A DNA stretch of 64,000 bases. It comes from Kamptonema sp. UHCC 0994 (GTDB lineage: Bacteria; Cyanobacteriota; Cyanobacteriia; Cyanobacteriales; Microcoleaceae). The notes under the pieces were generated by a model. The model saw nothing but the letters and a program-made list of their open reading frames with translations, was not told the origin of the DNA and made no database searches. The stretch lies in assembly GCF_029167235.1 (NCBI RefSeq), contig NZ_JARFTR010000065.1, forward strand, positions 1 to 64,000, given 5' to 3'. Both the position numbers and the translations under genes were made by a program. Of the stretch, positions 4,084 to 13,400 are shown one piece after another (positions within the stretch are counted from its first letter, which is position 1; each line of letters starts with the position of its first letter).

Positions 4084-5301
4084 TTATGCAGGAATTGAGA
4101 CCATCCCAAACCCACTTTTGATAACATTCATCAACTCTTGCATCTGATCTTCCAAGATTTGTTTGATGTCTGGCAGCGGTTTTCTTTCATACTCAGCTTG
4201 CTTATATATTTTCATCGTCTCGATATAGGTAATAGCTAGAACACCTGTGCAGATAGCACTATTAACAGTAGCAATACATCTTAAAATTGACAATCCACTT
4301 ACGGGATTGAAGCTGTCCAACCCTTGTAACAAATCGATTAGTTGATCTTTGAAGGGTAGTGTAGCTGTTATTCCGTTGAGCATACCAACAATTTGAGAGA
4401 AAACGTCATGAACAGTTTGGATATTGTCATAATTAGCTCCTGGCAAGTTCTGGAGAATTTGACCCAGAAAATTCTCAACAATACCTGCACTTCCTACTGC
4501 ACACAATTCTGAAATAAATTTCGCATCAAAATTGCAACCAAAGGCTTTAGAAATATTTACAAGCATCCTAAATTGTAGATATGCTACTATCGATGTTTGC
4601 ACCATTGGGACTGGTAATAATGCAGTGGCAAGTACGGTACTGCATCCATCTCTACACCAACCAAAAGATAAATCTGCCTTTGCTTTAATCGCATTCGAGA
4701 TTGCTGTTTTAGCAATATCTTCTAGTAAATCTTCAGTAATAGATAGTAAAGACTGTAAACCGTAAGGTTGAATGTCGTAAAGATGTGTTTTTTCTTCTTG
4801 TGCCATGATTGGGACAACTCTCTGAATGTCCGAGATGTCCATTAGGAAAGGTTCTAGCCAGCCTTTTTCCACTCCTGAAGCGCGAGTAATTACAGCAATA
4901 ACAGGAAGTTCTTTCGCAATTGACGAAATCCAACACCCATCGATTTGTGTTTTTCTTGTAACCAGAGAATTTACACAGTACCAAATTGCATGGATTTGGT
5001 CTTCTGGCTCTTTGGATTTCTGTTGCTTGATGAACTCAGCAATTTGCTGCTTAACTCTATTCTCCTGTTTTTTATCATTTTCAATTCCAGGTGTATCATA
5101 GATTGCTATTGGTAGTCCTGGGTTTTGGTAGGGTTTATCTGAAATGGTTTGGGTAACAGAGTCGCTAATTGAAACCTTCAAGATTGAACTAATTAGCGTA
5201 CTCTTCCCAACCCCGGTACTGCCAATTACCAAAACATTACATTTTTTAATCTGCTTGATAGCTTCTGGAAACTTCTGACCAAAGCTTAACACCATCACCA
5301 T
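4084..5301 (-). CDS. Membrane-associated small GTPase, DUF697-like C-terminus
   Basis: This 405-aa protein has a G1 P-loop GSTGVGKST (about residue 27), a G3 DTPG (about 75) and a weak G4 in the stretch VITRAS. The G domain belongs to the TrmE-Era-Septin/YfjP class. The C-terminal half has hydrophobic helices around residues 215-245 and 330-355, as in DUF697/YcjF-type GTPases, so it probably sits at the cytoplasmic membrane. GAGGG lies about 8 nt upstream of the ATG. It faces the tRNA array and is bracketed by two related tRNA-Ile-like folds. Its substrate is unknown. A link to the factor-site mimic RNA next door is only a thought from proximity. Confidence 0.75.
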   Translation of the reverse strand: MVMVLSFGQKFPEAIKQIKKCNVLVIGSTGVGKSTLISSILKVSISDSVTQTISDKPYQNPGLPIAIYDTPGIENDKKQENRVKQQIAEFIKQQKSKEPEDQIHAIWYCVNSLVTRKTQIDGCWISSIAKELPVIAVITRASGVEKGWLEPFLMDISDIQRVVPIMAQEEKTHLYDIQPYGLQSLLSITEDLLEDIAKTAISNAIKAKADLSFGWCRDGCSTVLATALLPVPMVQTSIVAYLQFRMLVNISKAFGCNFDAKFISELCAVGSAGIVENFLGQILQNLPGANYDNIQTVHDVFSQIVGMLNGITATLPFKDQLIDLLQGLDSFNPVSGLSILRCIATVNSAICTGVLAITYIETMKIYKQAEYERKPLPDIKQILEDQMQELMNVIKSGFGMVSIPA

Positions 5302-5406
5302 ATCCAGCCCTCGCTTTTTTATTTAAAGTTACATCTCTCAATGTATCAGTTTCTCCTACACTCCCGCATCCGTATTTTCCTCATAAATATTTTTACTGGC
5401 CCTTTT

Positions 5407-5473
5407 TCACCAGAAGTCGAGAGACACCGTGCTGATAACGCGGCAACAGAAGGGGCAGTAACTTCCTGGTGGA
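5407..5473 (+). tRNA. Degenerate tRNA-Ile-like fold (GAT)
   Basis: Acceptor TCACCAG/CTGGTGG, anticodon stem CCGTG/CGCGG with loop CTGATAA, and T-arm with loop GGCAGTA are present. The D-arm is shrunk to GTC-GAGA-GAC. The whole gene is 67 nt. It shares CTGATAAC, GGGGCAGTA and CTGGTGGATTT with the tRNA at 4003-4074 on the other side of the GTPase gene. It may be a pseudogene or a specialised tRNA-like RNA. Confidence 0.55.
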
Positions 5474-5556
5474 TTTTATGTGTTATACTGCATCCAAATC
5501 GCATATTGCATAACGGTCAGTTATCTTCTAAAATAAGATAGCGACGTTTTGAGGAT

Positions 5557-5737
5557 AAGATAATTTTTCCCACAGGCGAACAAGGAAAATCTTGTATTAG
5601 AGTGTGTCAGTACCTAACGAACTTCTATCGTTCTATAGACCTGATTCGTTTTGATGAGCGTACAGGTATTGTGTATTTTTGTATCTGAACAATTGCAAGT
5701 AGTTATTTACCGTGATGGAAACTGGAGGTTTAAATGA
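5557..5737 (+). pseudogene. DUF6888-like remnant with a frameshift
   Basis: One frame reads ...GEQGKSCIRVCQYLTNFY...FDERTGIVYFCI and stops. Shifting one base within the T-rich stretch near 5675-5682 continues as SEQLQVVIYRDGNWRFK before a TGA that overlaps the ATG of the next gene. The pieces match the small cyanobacterial DUF6888 proteins as I remember them, which typically sit upstream of DUF6887. No ATG is present at the expected N-terminus. It is therefore probably broken; a sequencing error or programmed shift in the T run is an alternative. Confidence 0.55.
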
Positions 5738-5955
5738 AAGGAGATTTTGACACTATGAGTATTGCCGAACTGCGAGCTTACTTCCTTTCACACCGTGATG
5801 ATGATGAGGCGTTTTATAAACTTGCCGATCGCCTAGAATCGAGTTCGGAAAATAGTGAAGTGTATCCATGTCCAGATAGTCTTGAAAATATCGCTATTAT
5901 GGAAGTAGCAATTAGGAAGCAAATCAAAAAAATGGAAGAAAACCGCAAAGAATAA
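5734..5955 (+). CDS. DUF6887 family small protein
   Basis: This 73-aa acidic protein contains TMSIAELRAYFLSHRDDDEAF, which resembles the conserved core of the cyanobacterial DUF6887 family (from memory). GGAGG precedes the ATG by about 5 nt, and the start overlaps the stop of the DUF6888 remnant, so the pair was once translationally coupled. Function is unknown. The common pairing of these two families in cyanobacteria suggests a two-component module, perhaps of toxin-antitoxin type, but nothing in the sequence proves that. Confidence 0.7.
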   Translation: MKGDFDTMSIAELRAYFLSHRDDDEAFYKLADRLESSSENSEVYPCPDSLENIAIMEVAIRKQIKKMEENRKE

Positions 5956-6022
5956 AACAACAATAAAGCGAAGAGCTTGAGTTTCAGATATTACCTAATG
6001 GGGAGTTTTCAGAATCATAACC

Positions 6023-6241
6023 ATGAACAATGAATCTTTAAAACTAGAACTGATCCAATGGATTTTGTTATTAAAAGATATTCAAATCTTGAACAAGATT
6101 CAAAAAATAAAAAACAATCCTTATGAAAAAACTGTTGCAGTTCAACCTAGACAATTCGGCTGTGGACAAGGAATTTTTACTTACATTGCAGATGATTTCG
6201 ATGCAACACCTCCTGGTTTTGAAGAATATATGCTGCCATGA
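6023..6241 (+). CDS. VapB-type antitoxin (DUF2281-like)
   Basis: This 72-aa protein has an N-terminal helix-rich part and a C-terminal tail FGCGQGIFTYIADDFDATPPGFEEY. The tail resembles the DUF2281 antitoxins found with PIN toxins, where it wraps the toxin. A GGGGAG stretch precedes the start by about 18 nt. The stop overlaps the ATG of the PIN toxin by 4 nt, so the two are translationally coupled. It should neutralise the toxin and probably autoregulate the operon. Confidence 0.75.
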   Translation: MNNESLKLELIQWILLLKDIQILNKIQKIKNNPYEKTVAVQPRQFGCGQGIFTYIADDFDATPPGFEEYMLP

Positions 6242-6618
6242 AATATCTAATCGATACTCATATTCTGATTTGGTTTATCGAAGGTAATAAGCAGCTTGCA
6301 GAAAAGGCACGAGTTTTAATTGCTAATCCTACAAATGATATCTATGTCAGCCAAGCTAGTTTGTGGGAAATTACCATTAAGATTAGTATCGGCAAGCTGT
6401 CATTATCCATTTCTATTGGGGAATTAGAACTATTTCTGGTGACACACCAGTTTCAGATTTTAGAAACTAAATTTAGCCATTATGAGATATTGCAGTATTT
6501 GCCTTTCCATCATCAAGACCCTTTTGATCGGCTAATTATTGCTCAGGCGAAAGCAGAAGATTATGTGGTTATTACACAGGATGAGCGATTCAAACTATAC
6601 GACGTTAAATTATATTGA
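6238..6618 (+). CDS. VapC-type PIN-domain toxin ribonuclease
   Basis: The 126-aa protein is a complete PIN domain: LIDTHILIW at the N-terminus gives the first acidic residue, SLWEITIK the Glu, and HHQDPFDRLIIAQA with VITQDERF supply the C-terminal acidic residues of the Mg-binding site. Family members are site-specific RNases; known VapC targets include initiator tRNA, other tRNA anticodon loops and the 23S sarcin-ricin loop. The last target is striking here because an extra sarcin-ricin hairpin is encoded 2.9 kb away. Which RNA this protein cuts cannot be read from sequence. Confidence 0.88.
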   Translation: MKYLIDTHILIWFIEGNKQLAEKARVLIANPTNDIYVSQASLWEITIKISIGKLSLSISIGELELFLVTHQFQILETKFSHYEILQYLPFHHQDPFDRLIIAQAKAEDYVVITQDERFKLYDVKLY

Positions 6619-6626
6619 ATAATGAT

Positions 6627-7193
6627 ATGAATTTAAAACAATACAATTATTATCTAGTCCTTGACCTAGAAGCTACTTGCTGCGACCAAGGAACTATCAA
6701 TCGAGAACACATGGAAATAATGGAAATTGGAGCAGTAATGGTGGAACCCAAAAACCTCACAATTATTAATGAATTTCAAACCTTTATTAAACCAGTTCGC
6801 CATCCCGTTCTCACTGAATTCTGCAAGTCTTTAACATCTATTTCTCAAACACAAGTTGATTTAGCACCAACTTACCCGGAAGCGATCGCACTGCTCAAAA
6901 AATGGCTATCTGGTTACTCAAATGGTGTATTCGGTTCCTGGGGTGACTACGATCGCAAACAATTTCAACAAGATAGCAATTTTCACAAAGTCCCTTTTCC
7001 CATTGCTTACCCTCATGTTAATCTTAAACAATTGTTTACGGAAACTCAAGGTTTGCCAAAACGTTATGGCATGGCAAAAGCTCTGCAACTTGTCGGTTTA
7101 CCCCTAGAAGGAAATCATCATCGAGGAATTGATGATGCTAGAAATATCGCTAAACTGTTGCCTTATATTCTGGGTGAAAAGCAGCTTCCCTGA
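6627..7193 (+). CDS. DEDDh 3'-5' exonuclease (ERI-1/RNase T class)
   Basis: The protein has the DEDDh signature: VLDLEATC (Exo I, D and E), the middle motif around GVFGSWGDYDRKQF (Exo II Asp), and HHRGIDDARNIAKLL (Exo III, His and Asp). ERI-1-like members trim RNA 3' ends, including rRNA and histone mRNA in eukaryotes; bacterial members degrade single-stranded RNA or DNA ends. The preferred ATG is at 6627; an in-frame TTG at 6615 would overlap the VapC stop. It follows the toxin gene directly and could be co-transcribed with it. Confidence 0.85.
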   Translation: MNLKQYNYYLVLDLEATCCDQGTINREHMEIMEIGAVMVEPKNLTIINEFQTFIKPVRHPVLTEFCKSLTSISQTQVDLAPTYPEAIALLKKWLSGYSNGVFGSWGDYDRKQFQQDSNFHKVPFPIAYPHVNLKQLFTETQGLPKRYGMAKALQLVGLPLEGNHHRGIDDARNIAKLLPYILGEKQLP

Positions 7194-7301
7194 CTTTTTG
7201 AACTTTTGTACTCGATCGATATGTAATTTGTTGTATTTTTTTTGGTGAAGTGCTAAGCTAATTATAACTCATCAACCATCTTTCTAAGAGAGAGAACTAA
7301 T

Positions 7302-7664
7302 ATGAAATTTAGTTTTGAGTTAGATAAATTGAAAATAGAGTTTAGTTTTTGGGAGCAAGTTTGGGCAGTTAGGTTTAACAAGTTGTGGGAAATACCCCTA
7401 ACAAACATCGAAGGTGCAACCTCAAAGGAACCTCAAAGTAATTGGCGGGAAATCAAAGCACCTGGTAGTTTTATGCCTGGGGTAATCAAAGCGGGAACTT
7501 ATTATACTAACAGAGGTAAAGAATTTTGGTATGTCACTAAAGACAGCAATTATTTGACGGTAGAATTGAAGAATGAATCCTATAAAAGGATGATTGTGAA
7601 CTTGGATGATAATGAAATTTGGGTAGAAAGAATTAATCAGAGAATCGCCGCACAGGCAGGATGA
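7302..7664 (+). CDS. Hypothetical protein, possible PH-like fold
   Basis: This 120-aa soluble protein has alternating short beta-type segments (AVRFNKLWEIPLTNIEGA, IKAGTYYTNRGKEFWYV, YLTVELKNESYKRMIVNLDD). The pattern RF..LWEIP...R.G..FWYV...TVEL....+ resembles small actinobacterial and cyanobacterial proteins with a bacterial PH-like fold. There is no signal peptide or membrane helix. An AGAGAGA stretch lies upstream of the ATG. Function unknown. Confidence 0.6.
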   Translation: MKFSFELDKLKIEFSFWEQVWAVRFNKLWEIPLTNIEGATSKEPQSNWREIKAPGSFMPGVIKAGTYYTNRGKEFWYVTKDSNYLTVELKNESYKRMIVNLDDNEIWVERINQRIAAQAG

Positions 7665-7752
7665 GTATAAGTCAGAAGAAACAGGCAAAATACTTAGGTA
7701 GCTGTCTTTTCAATTATCGGTACTTTACGTTTAACTGTAGGCTATCATCTGA

Positions 7753-8934
7753 CTATTCTTGAGAAAGACGTTGAACTACTTGACCTCCTAAAAGGCGATT
7801 TGCTTCTTTGAGGATACCAGGAATATTAGCAGCGTGAGGACTGTGAATCAGACACTTCTTTAGTTCTAATTCGTTAATTTTATCTGCTTTAGAACCGGGA
7901 AACCAGTGGCTAGCATTTCCTAGTAGATTATAGCGCATTTTTCCATAGTCGATCATGTCATAAGCGGTCGCTAAATTCCACAACCACAAAATCACCGGAA
8001 TGTTTATTCCGTCGGGTGTATTTTCATGGGTAGGTAAACCAATATGCCAAGTTTTTACCCAATTTTCTCCGAGTTTATTTATTGCTTCTTTTTCCAACTT
8101 TTCTAAAATCGGCTGTAAAATTTCATCAGCATTATCTAACAATTCTAACGCTTTGAGATGTTCGTCAAAATCCTGCGATCGCGCCGCCCCCAAACTAAGA
8201 GTATGCACTTGGGAATGGGAAAGACAAAACAAGTCATTAAACACCATCGGACTAAGTGGAGAACATAATTCTACTAATTTTTGAGGGGGATTATAAAGTT
8301 TCCCACCTTTATCAGAAGGGCTGATAATAAAAACGCCCATATCGTGGTTACTAGCAGCCTCAATAGCCGGCCAATTATTTTGATTAATGTAATACCAGTG
8401 AAGATTAACATAATCGAATTGGTTAGTTTTAATTGTCTGCAAAATCAGATCGGTTGGCCCGTGAGTTGAGAATCCTATAAACCGCACTTTACCTTCTGAT
8501 TGTAGCCTTTTAGCAACATCTATACAGCCACCAGGCGAGATACTATAATCTAGCAATTCAGAGTTATTAATGCCGTGTAGCGAAAATAAATCGACATAAT
8601 CTAGCTGTAAATAAGCTAGGGATTGTTTAAATTCTGCAAGAAATTGTTTGGGATTAGAATGAGGAGAAACTTTAGTTTGAACAATTATTTCTTCACGGGG
8701 AAGATTGGGCAAAATTGCTCCCAACTGCATCTCAGAAGTGCCGTAACCACGAGCCGTTTCAATATGATTGATTCCGCATTCTATAGAACGGTGAATAGTA
8801 GTTTCTAATTCTTTTTGATGGTCAGGTGGAATCCGATCTAGCGCAACGTCTTGCCACTTATATTGATATCTCATGCCGCCACAAGAAAAGACGGGCATTT
8901 GCAATTCTGTACGACCAAATCGGCGATGTTTCAT
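7753..8934 (-). CDS. Aldo/keto reductase
   Basis: This 393-aa NADPH-dependent oxidoreductase is of the cyanobacterial long aldo/keto reductase type. The barrel carries Tyr in ARGYGTSE (about residue 63), Lys in IIVQTKVSP (about 87) and His in DLFSLHGIN (about 119). The usual catalytic Asp of the DTAxxYG motif is Glu here (HIETARGYG). The C-terminal ~100 residues extend past the barrel with a helical tail. Substrate unknown. The upstream side carries a heptad repeat tract and a dispersed hairpin element, so its promoter cannot be placed with confidence. Confidence 0.88.
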   Translation of the reverse strand: MKHRRFGRTELQMPVFSCGGMRYQYKWQDVALDRIPPDHQKELETTIHRSIECGINHIETARGYGTSEMQLGAILPNLPREEIIVQTKVSPHSNPKQFLAEFKQSLAYLQLDYVDLFSLHGINNSELLDYSISPGGCIDVAKRLQSEGKVRFIGFSTHGPTDLILQTIKTNQFDYVNLHWYYINQNNWPAIEAASNHDMGVFIISPSDKGGKLYNPPQKLVELCSPLSPMVFNDLFCLSHSQVHTLSLGAARSQDFDEHLKALELLDNADEILQPILEKLEKEAINKLGENWVKTWHIGLPTHENTPDGINIPVILWLWNLATAYDMIDYGKMRYNLLGNASHWFPGSKADKINELELKKCLIHSPHAANIPGILKEANRLLGGQVVQRLSQE

Positions 8935-8943
8935 TATAGTAAT

Positions 8944-9006
8944 TGGTTAGTGGTTAGTGGTTAGTGGTTACTTGTTAGTGGTTACTTGTTAGTTGTTAGT
9001 TGTTAT
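8944..9006. repeat. Tandem GGTTAGT heptads
   Basis: About eight degenerate copies of GTTAGTG/GTTACTT. A reverse-complementary tract (ACCAACTAACCACC...) lies at 9121-9160, so the two can form a large imperfect hairpin around the interposed element. Confidence 0.75.
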
Positions 9007-9044
9007 ACTAAATCCGGGTTTATTAGCGCCGCTTTTCTTTAATA

Positions 9045-9092
9045 GTCCGCGTAGGCGGACTTTGTTTATGTAGCCGCGATTTCTAATCGCCC
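9045..9092. repeat. Dispersed double-hairpin element, copy 1
   Basis: GTCCGC-GTAG-GCGGAC, ACTTTGTTTATGTAG and GCGATTTCTAATCGC form two hairpins. Nearly the same sequence occurs at 35663-35711 between two NRPS genes. Confidence 0.7.
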
Positions 9093-9158
9093 GGAAAAGA
9101 TAGTTTTCTAATCTAGCAATTACCAATTACCAACTAACCACCAACCACTAACAACTAA

Positions 9159-9875
9159 CTATTTATAAATCTCACGTATTATCGGCTTTCCGTCTTTGAT
9201 TTCGCCAACCAGAACTAAATCTGTTACGCCTATGAACAAGCCATTTTCTAGTACACCTGGAATATTATTTAGCGTTTTTTCTAGTTCCCCTGGGTTGTCA
9301 ATGGTATTAAATTTGACATCAATTACCATGTTACCTTGATCCGTAATTACTGGGCCAGCTTTTCTAACTCCCATGCGGAGTTCAGGTTCGCCACCTAGTT
9401 TCACAATCGCACGCATAACAGGCGTTATTGCCATCGGTAAAACTTCCACAGGTACGCGAAAAGTTGACCCTAATTTATCAACTATTTTGGAAGCATCTAC
9501 CACAACGATAAACTGTTCTGCTAAGTAATCAACAATTTTTTCACGGGTATGAGCCGCGCCGCCACCTTTAATTAAATTTAGCTGCGGATCGACTTCATCA
9601 GCACCGTCAATAGCAACATCAATGCGATCGATTTCATCTAGCGTTGTTAGCGGAACTCCGTATTTCTTTGCCAAAACTTCTCCCTGAAAAGAAGTTGTCA
9701 CTCCCTTGATATCTTTGAGAGTACCCGCTTTGATGCGATCGCCTAAAGCTTCGATCATATAAGCTGCGGTTGACCCTGTACCCAGCCCCACAATCGTACC
9801 AGACTTTACGCGGTCGGCGGCGGCATAGCCAACTTGTTGCTTGATCAATTTTGCGAGGTCTTGTTCTGCGGCCAT
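9159..9875 (-). CDS. rpiA: Ribose-5-phosphate isomerase A
   Basis: RpiA interconverts ribose-5-phosphate and ribulose-5-phosphate in the Calvin cycle and pentose phosphate pathway, in the cytosol. The 238-aa length is normal. The sugar-phosphate loop GLGTGSTA (about residues 30-37), VTTSFQ, DGADEVD (about 90) and [14 protein letters not shown] (about 103) with the catalytic Asp and Lys residues are all present. An AAGGAG stretch lies a few bases ahead of the ATG (reverse strand). It stands alone, with more than 500 nt upstream. Confidence 0.97.
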   Translation of the reverse strand: MAAEQDLAKLIKQQVGYAAADRVKSGTIVGLGTGSTAAYMIEALGDRIKAGTLKDIKGVTTSFQGEVLAKKYGVPLTTLDEIDRIDVAIDGADEVDPQLNLIKGGGAAHTREKIVDYLAEQFIVVVDASKIVDKLGSTFRVPVEVLPMAITPVMRAIVKLGGEPELRMGVRKAGPVITDQGNMVIDVKFNTIDNPGELEKTLNNIPGVLENGLFIGVTDLVLVGEIKDGKPIIREIYK

Positions 9876-10406
9876 GATAAATTCTCCTTAATGAGTTGGC
9901 GGTTCGCGCTGCCAATTAAAATAACTATCAGTGTTTAATTTACCGCAATTGGGACAACTCAGCACAAGTTTTATTTTATAGCAACACCAAGACGGTGAGA
10001 ATGTTCTTAATTGCTGAAACTATGGCTTGACATTGCATTTCCCTCCAGCTTTCTAGTATAGCCTACTGAATGCCTACCCGTCCATTTCCTGTATTATTGC
10101 AAGTGGTGGGCTGACATTAGCGGAAACAACGGCTAGTTTTGAGCGTCTACATTCACTTGCGGAATTTAAAAATTTAGCACCACTAAGTAATTTAAATTGT
10201 GCATCTAAGCTTGCCAGAACAGTAGTGTAAAATGATTTGTAAAGGAGGTTGTCCGGGTTTTGAGACCGGATCGGAGTACAAATATAGTAGCGCCAGTAAA
10301 TTATCTGAGACATCAGGTAGAATAAGTCAATAGCTCTTTTACTTATACTTAGTTCATAAGAGCAGAGCGATCGGTTGAATAGTTAGATAGTATTGTTGTA
10401 AAAACC
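9876..10406. other. Intergenic region between rpiA and the TPR gene
   Basis: About 530 nt with no convincing ORF. It must hold the divergent promoters of rpiA and the glycosyltransferase gene, but I cannot pick out clear -35/-10 pairs. Confidence 0.4.
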
Positions 10407-10424
10407 GTGAGAAAAGCAGAGCCA

Positions 10425-13400
10425 ATGATAACGAAGTCATTAGTAAATTTAGAAGCAGCACAAGCTCATTTCAACAAAGCCAACTGGCTTAAAGAAGCTG
10501 GCAAATTAGATGCAGCCGCTGATAATTATCAGAAAGCAATTAGCTTTAACGTTGAGGATGCTGAGACTCATAGAAAACTAGCTGAAGTCTATATTTTAAA
10601 AGGACAGTTAGACTCAGCAATTGCCTCCTGCAAATTCGCTCTCAAAGTTAAGCCAGATTTTGCACCCGCATACCTGACAATGGGAAATGCTTTCCACAGT
10701 CAAGAGCAACTGGAAATGGCAATTCATGCCTACTCTCAAGCATTAGAAATTGACCCGAACTTTGCAGAGGCTCATGCCAACTTGGGCAGTATGTATTATA
10801 AGCTAGGTCGCTTAGATGAAGCTGCAAATAGTTATAAAAAAGCACTTGCTAATAACCCAAATTTGGCTTCAGTTCTTTTAATGCTGGGCAATATATTGCA
10901 GCAACAAGAAGATTTAGGTGCAGCTATTGCTTGTTACCAAAAATCCATAGCTTTGCAGCCAGGGTTACTGAGAAATTACTATAAATTAGGTGAGGCTTTA
11001 ACAAAAAGTAATAACGTAGATGCCGCAATCGCCTGTTACCAAAAAGTCCTAAAGTTGCAACCTGGAGATGGTGAAGCTACGGATAAATTATCTAGCTTAC
11101 AGCAACTAAAATCTCAGGAAGAGCCGAAAAATTCGCAAAATGACGAACGGACTAAAGGTCAATTTCTTGAACTGGAACAAGAAGGTGAAGGGCAACAGCA
11201 AAAACCAGTAAAACAAGATGAAGAATACGGCTTGCAACCTTCAAGTCTAAATCTACCACAGACTACCCAAGATTTAAGTTTAAATCAGCCCTTTGAAACT
11301 GCTGATGAAACTGCGGAACAAGTTTCAAGCTTCAATTTTAATCCTCCCGAACAAGTTGCTAAATTTCAAGAAGTTGAGGAATATAAAAAACGCGCCGAAG
11401 CTTATTTACTCCAAGGCAATTTCAGAGAAGCGATCGCATCTTGCCAGTTAGCGCTGAAAATTAGACCCGATTTCATACAAGCCTATGTGACACTGGGGAA
11501 CGCGCTGCAAGGTCAAGGAAAAATGGATGCTGCCATTCGCGCCTACGAACAAGCACTTGAATTTGAACCGAATTATGCTGAAGTCCGCGCCAACATTGGT
11601 AGTATGTATTTCAAAATGGGGCATTTGGAAAAAGCGATCGTTTATTATCAGCAAGCCATCGCTCTTAAACCAGATTTAGCGGGAGTATATTGGAACTTAG
11701 GCAAAGTATTTCAGAAGCAAGGAAAATCAGCGGAAGCAATTGCTTATTTTCAGAAAACGAGCGACATAAATCCTCATGTAGTTGGTGCAGATTTCCATTT
11801 TAACTTAGCCAATACCCTTTTAAATGAAGGCAAGCGAGATGAAGCAATTCAGAGTTATCAAAGAGCGATCGCAGTCAAACCTGATTGGGCAGAAGCTTAT
11901 GCGAATATTGGCAGTGCGCGGATGCAGCAAGGCAATTTAGAAGAGGCAATACAATACTATCGGAAAGCCATTGCGATTAAACCTCAGTTAGAAGCGCTAC
12001 ATTTCAACATAGCCAATGCACTTTTGCATCAAGGAAAGTACGATCAAGCAGTTAGTAATTATCAAGAAGCTATCAAACATAAACCAGACTGGCCAGACGC
12101 GATCGCTAATATGGGTAATGCCTTTTCCATGCAAGGCAAACTAGAAGAAGCGATCGCCACCTATCAACAAGCTTTAGTTTATAAACCAGACTGGGCAGAA
12201 GTTTACTGTCGGATGGGACACATTCAGAAACAGGATCGACCCGGAGAGTCAATTGGTTATTTTGAAAAAGCGATCGAACTTAATCCTTATTTCAGCGAAG
12301 CACACCAACAATTGTGCGACTTACTCAGTCATTCCAGCAACCTAGCTGGAGCCAGAAAAGTAGCTGACAAATACTGCGAATATTGCGGTGAAAGTGTCCC
12401 AGTTATGTCCGCAACTGCTTACGTATTTTCCTATCTCCAATCAGGTGTTAGCGAACTCGCTCTTCAGAAACTTATAGAGATAGAAAAACTCAGCTATCAA
12501 AGCTGTGAAAATTTTAGTGTCATTGACATTAAACTACTCTACGAAATTTTCCTCTTTGCCGTTTCTCACCTGCGAGATGATAGAGAAGCAAACGCTAACT
12601 TCTACAGACTAATTGCCCAGGAATACTACAAAAAAGCTGTCCCACAACGGCAGATCGATCGCAAACCAAAGCCTAGCAATTACCCAATTAAACAAAGGCA
12701 TTTAAGAATTGGTTTCCTCTCCAAACACTTTCGCCGCCATTCCGTAGGTTGGTGCAGTGAAGCTTTAATTCGCGAACTAACTAAGATCACTCCTCACGTT
12801 CATCTCTACGTTACTGGTAAGCTACAAAAAGATGAAGTTACAGAGCGATTTGAACAAATGGCAGGCAAATTCTACTGGCCTAAAAAATATCCGAATGGAT
12901 TTGCAGATGGCGGAGAACTTCTCGAAGAGGTATCCCAAGATAACTTGGATATCTTAGTAGATTTAGATTCAATGACAGTGCCAACTAATGTAGAGATATT
13001 GTATTACTACCCTGCATCAGTTTGCGTTTCTTGGCTGGGATTTGACGCACCATATCTATCTGACAAGCATTACTTTCTCTGCGATAAATATACTCACCCT
13101 GCGGGCGTAGAAAAACATTACATTGAGCAGTTAGTCAGATTGCCAGAATGTTCTGTAGCAATTGGCGGATTACAAAGTGTTTCTGTTGATAGAAATGCTT
13201 TAAGAAACTCTCTAGGAATTGGTTTAGATCAGATGACCTATCTGTGCGTTGCACCTGGTAGAAAGACTAATCCTGAAATGCTACGGGCTCAAGTTAAAAT
13301 CCTTAAGGAAGTTCCTGACAGTTTGTTAATCCGTAAAGGTCAGGGAGATCCAGAAGTAATTCACGCCAGTTATCGCCAAGAATGCGATACTCAGGGAGTA

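Noticed and set aside
8944-9006. Regular heptads as a possible CRISPR array
   Set aside because: The units are contiguous with no spacers.
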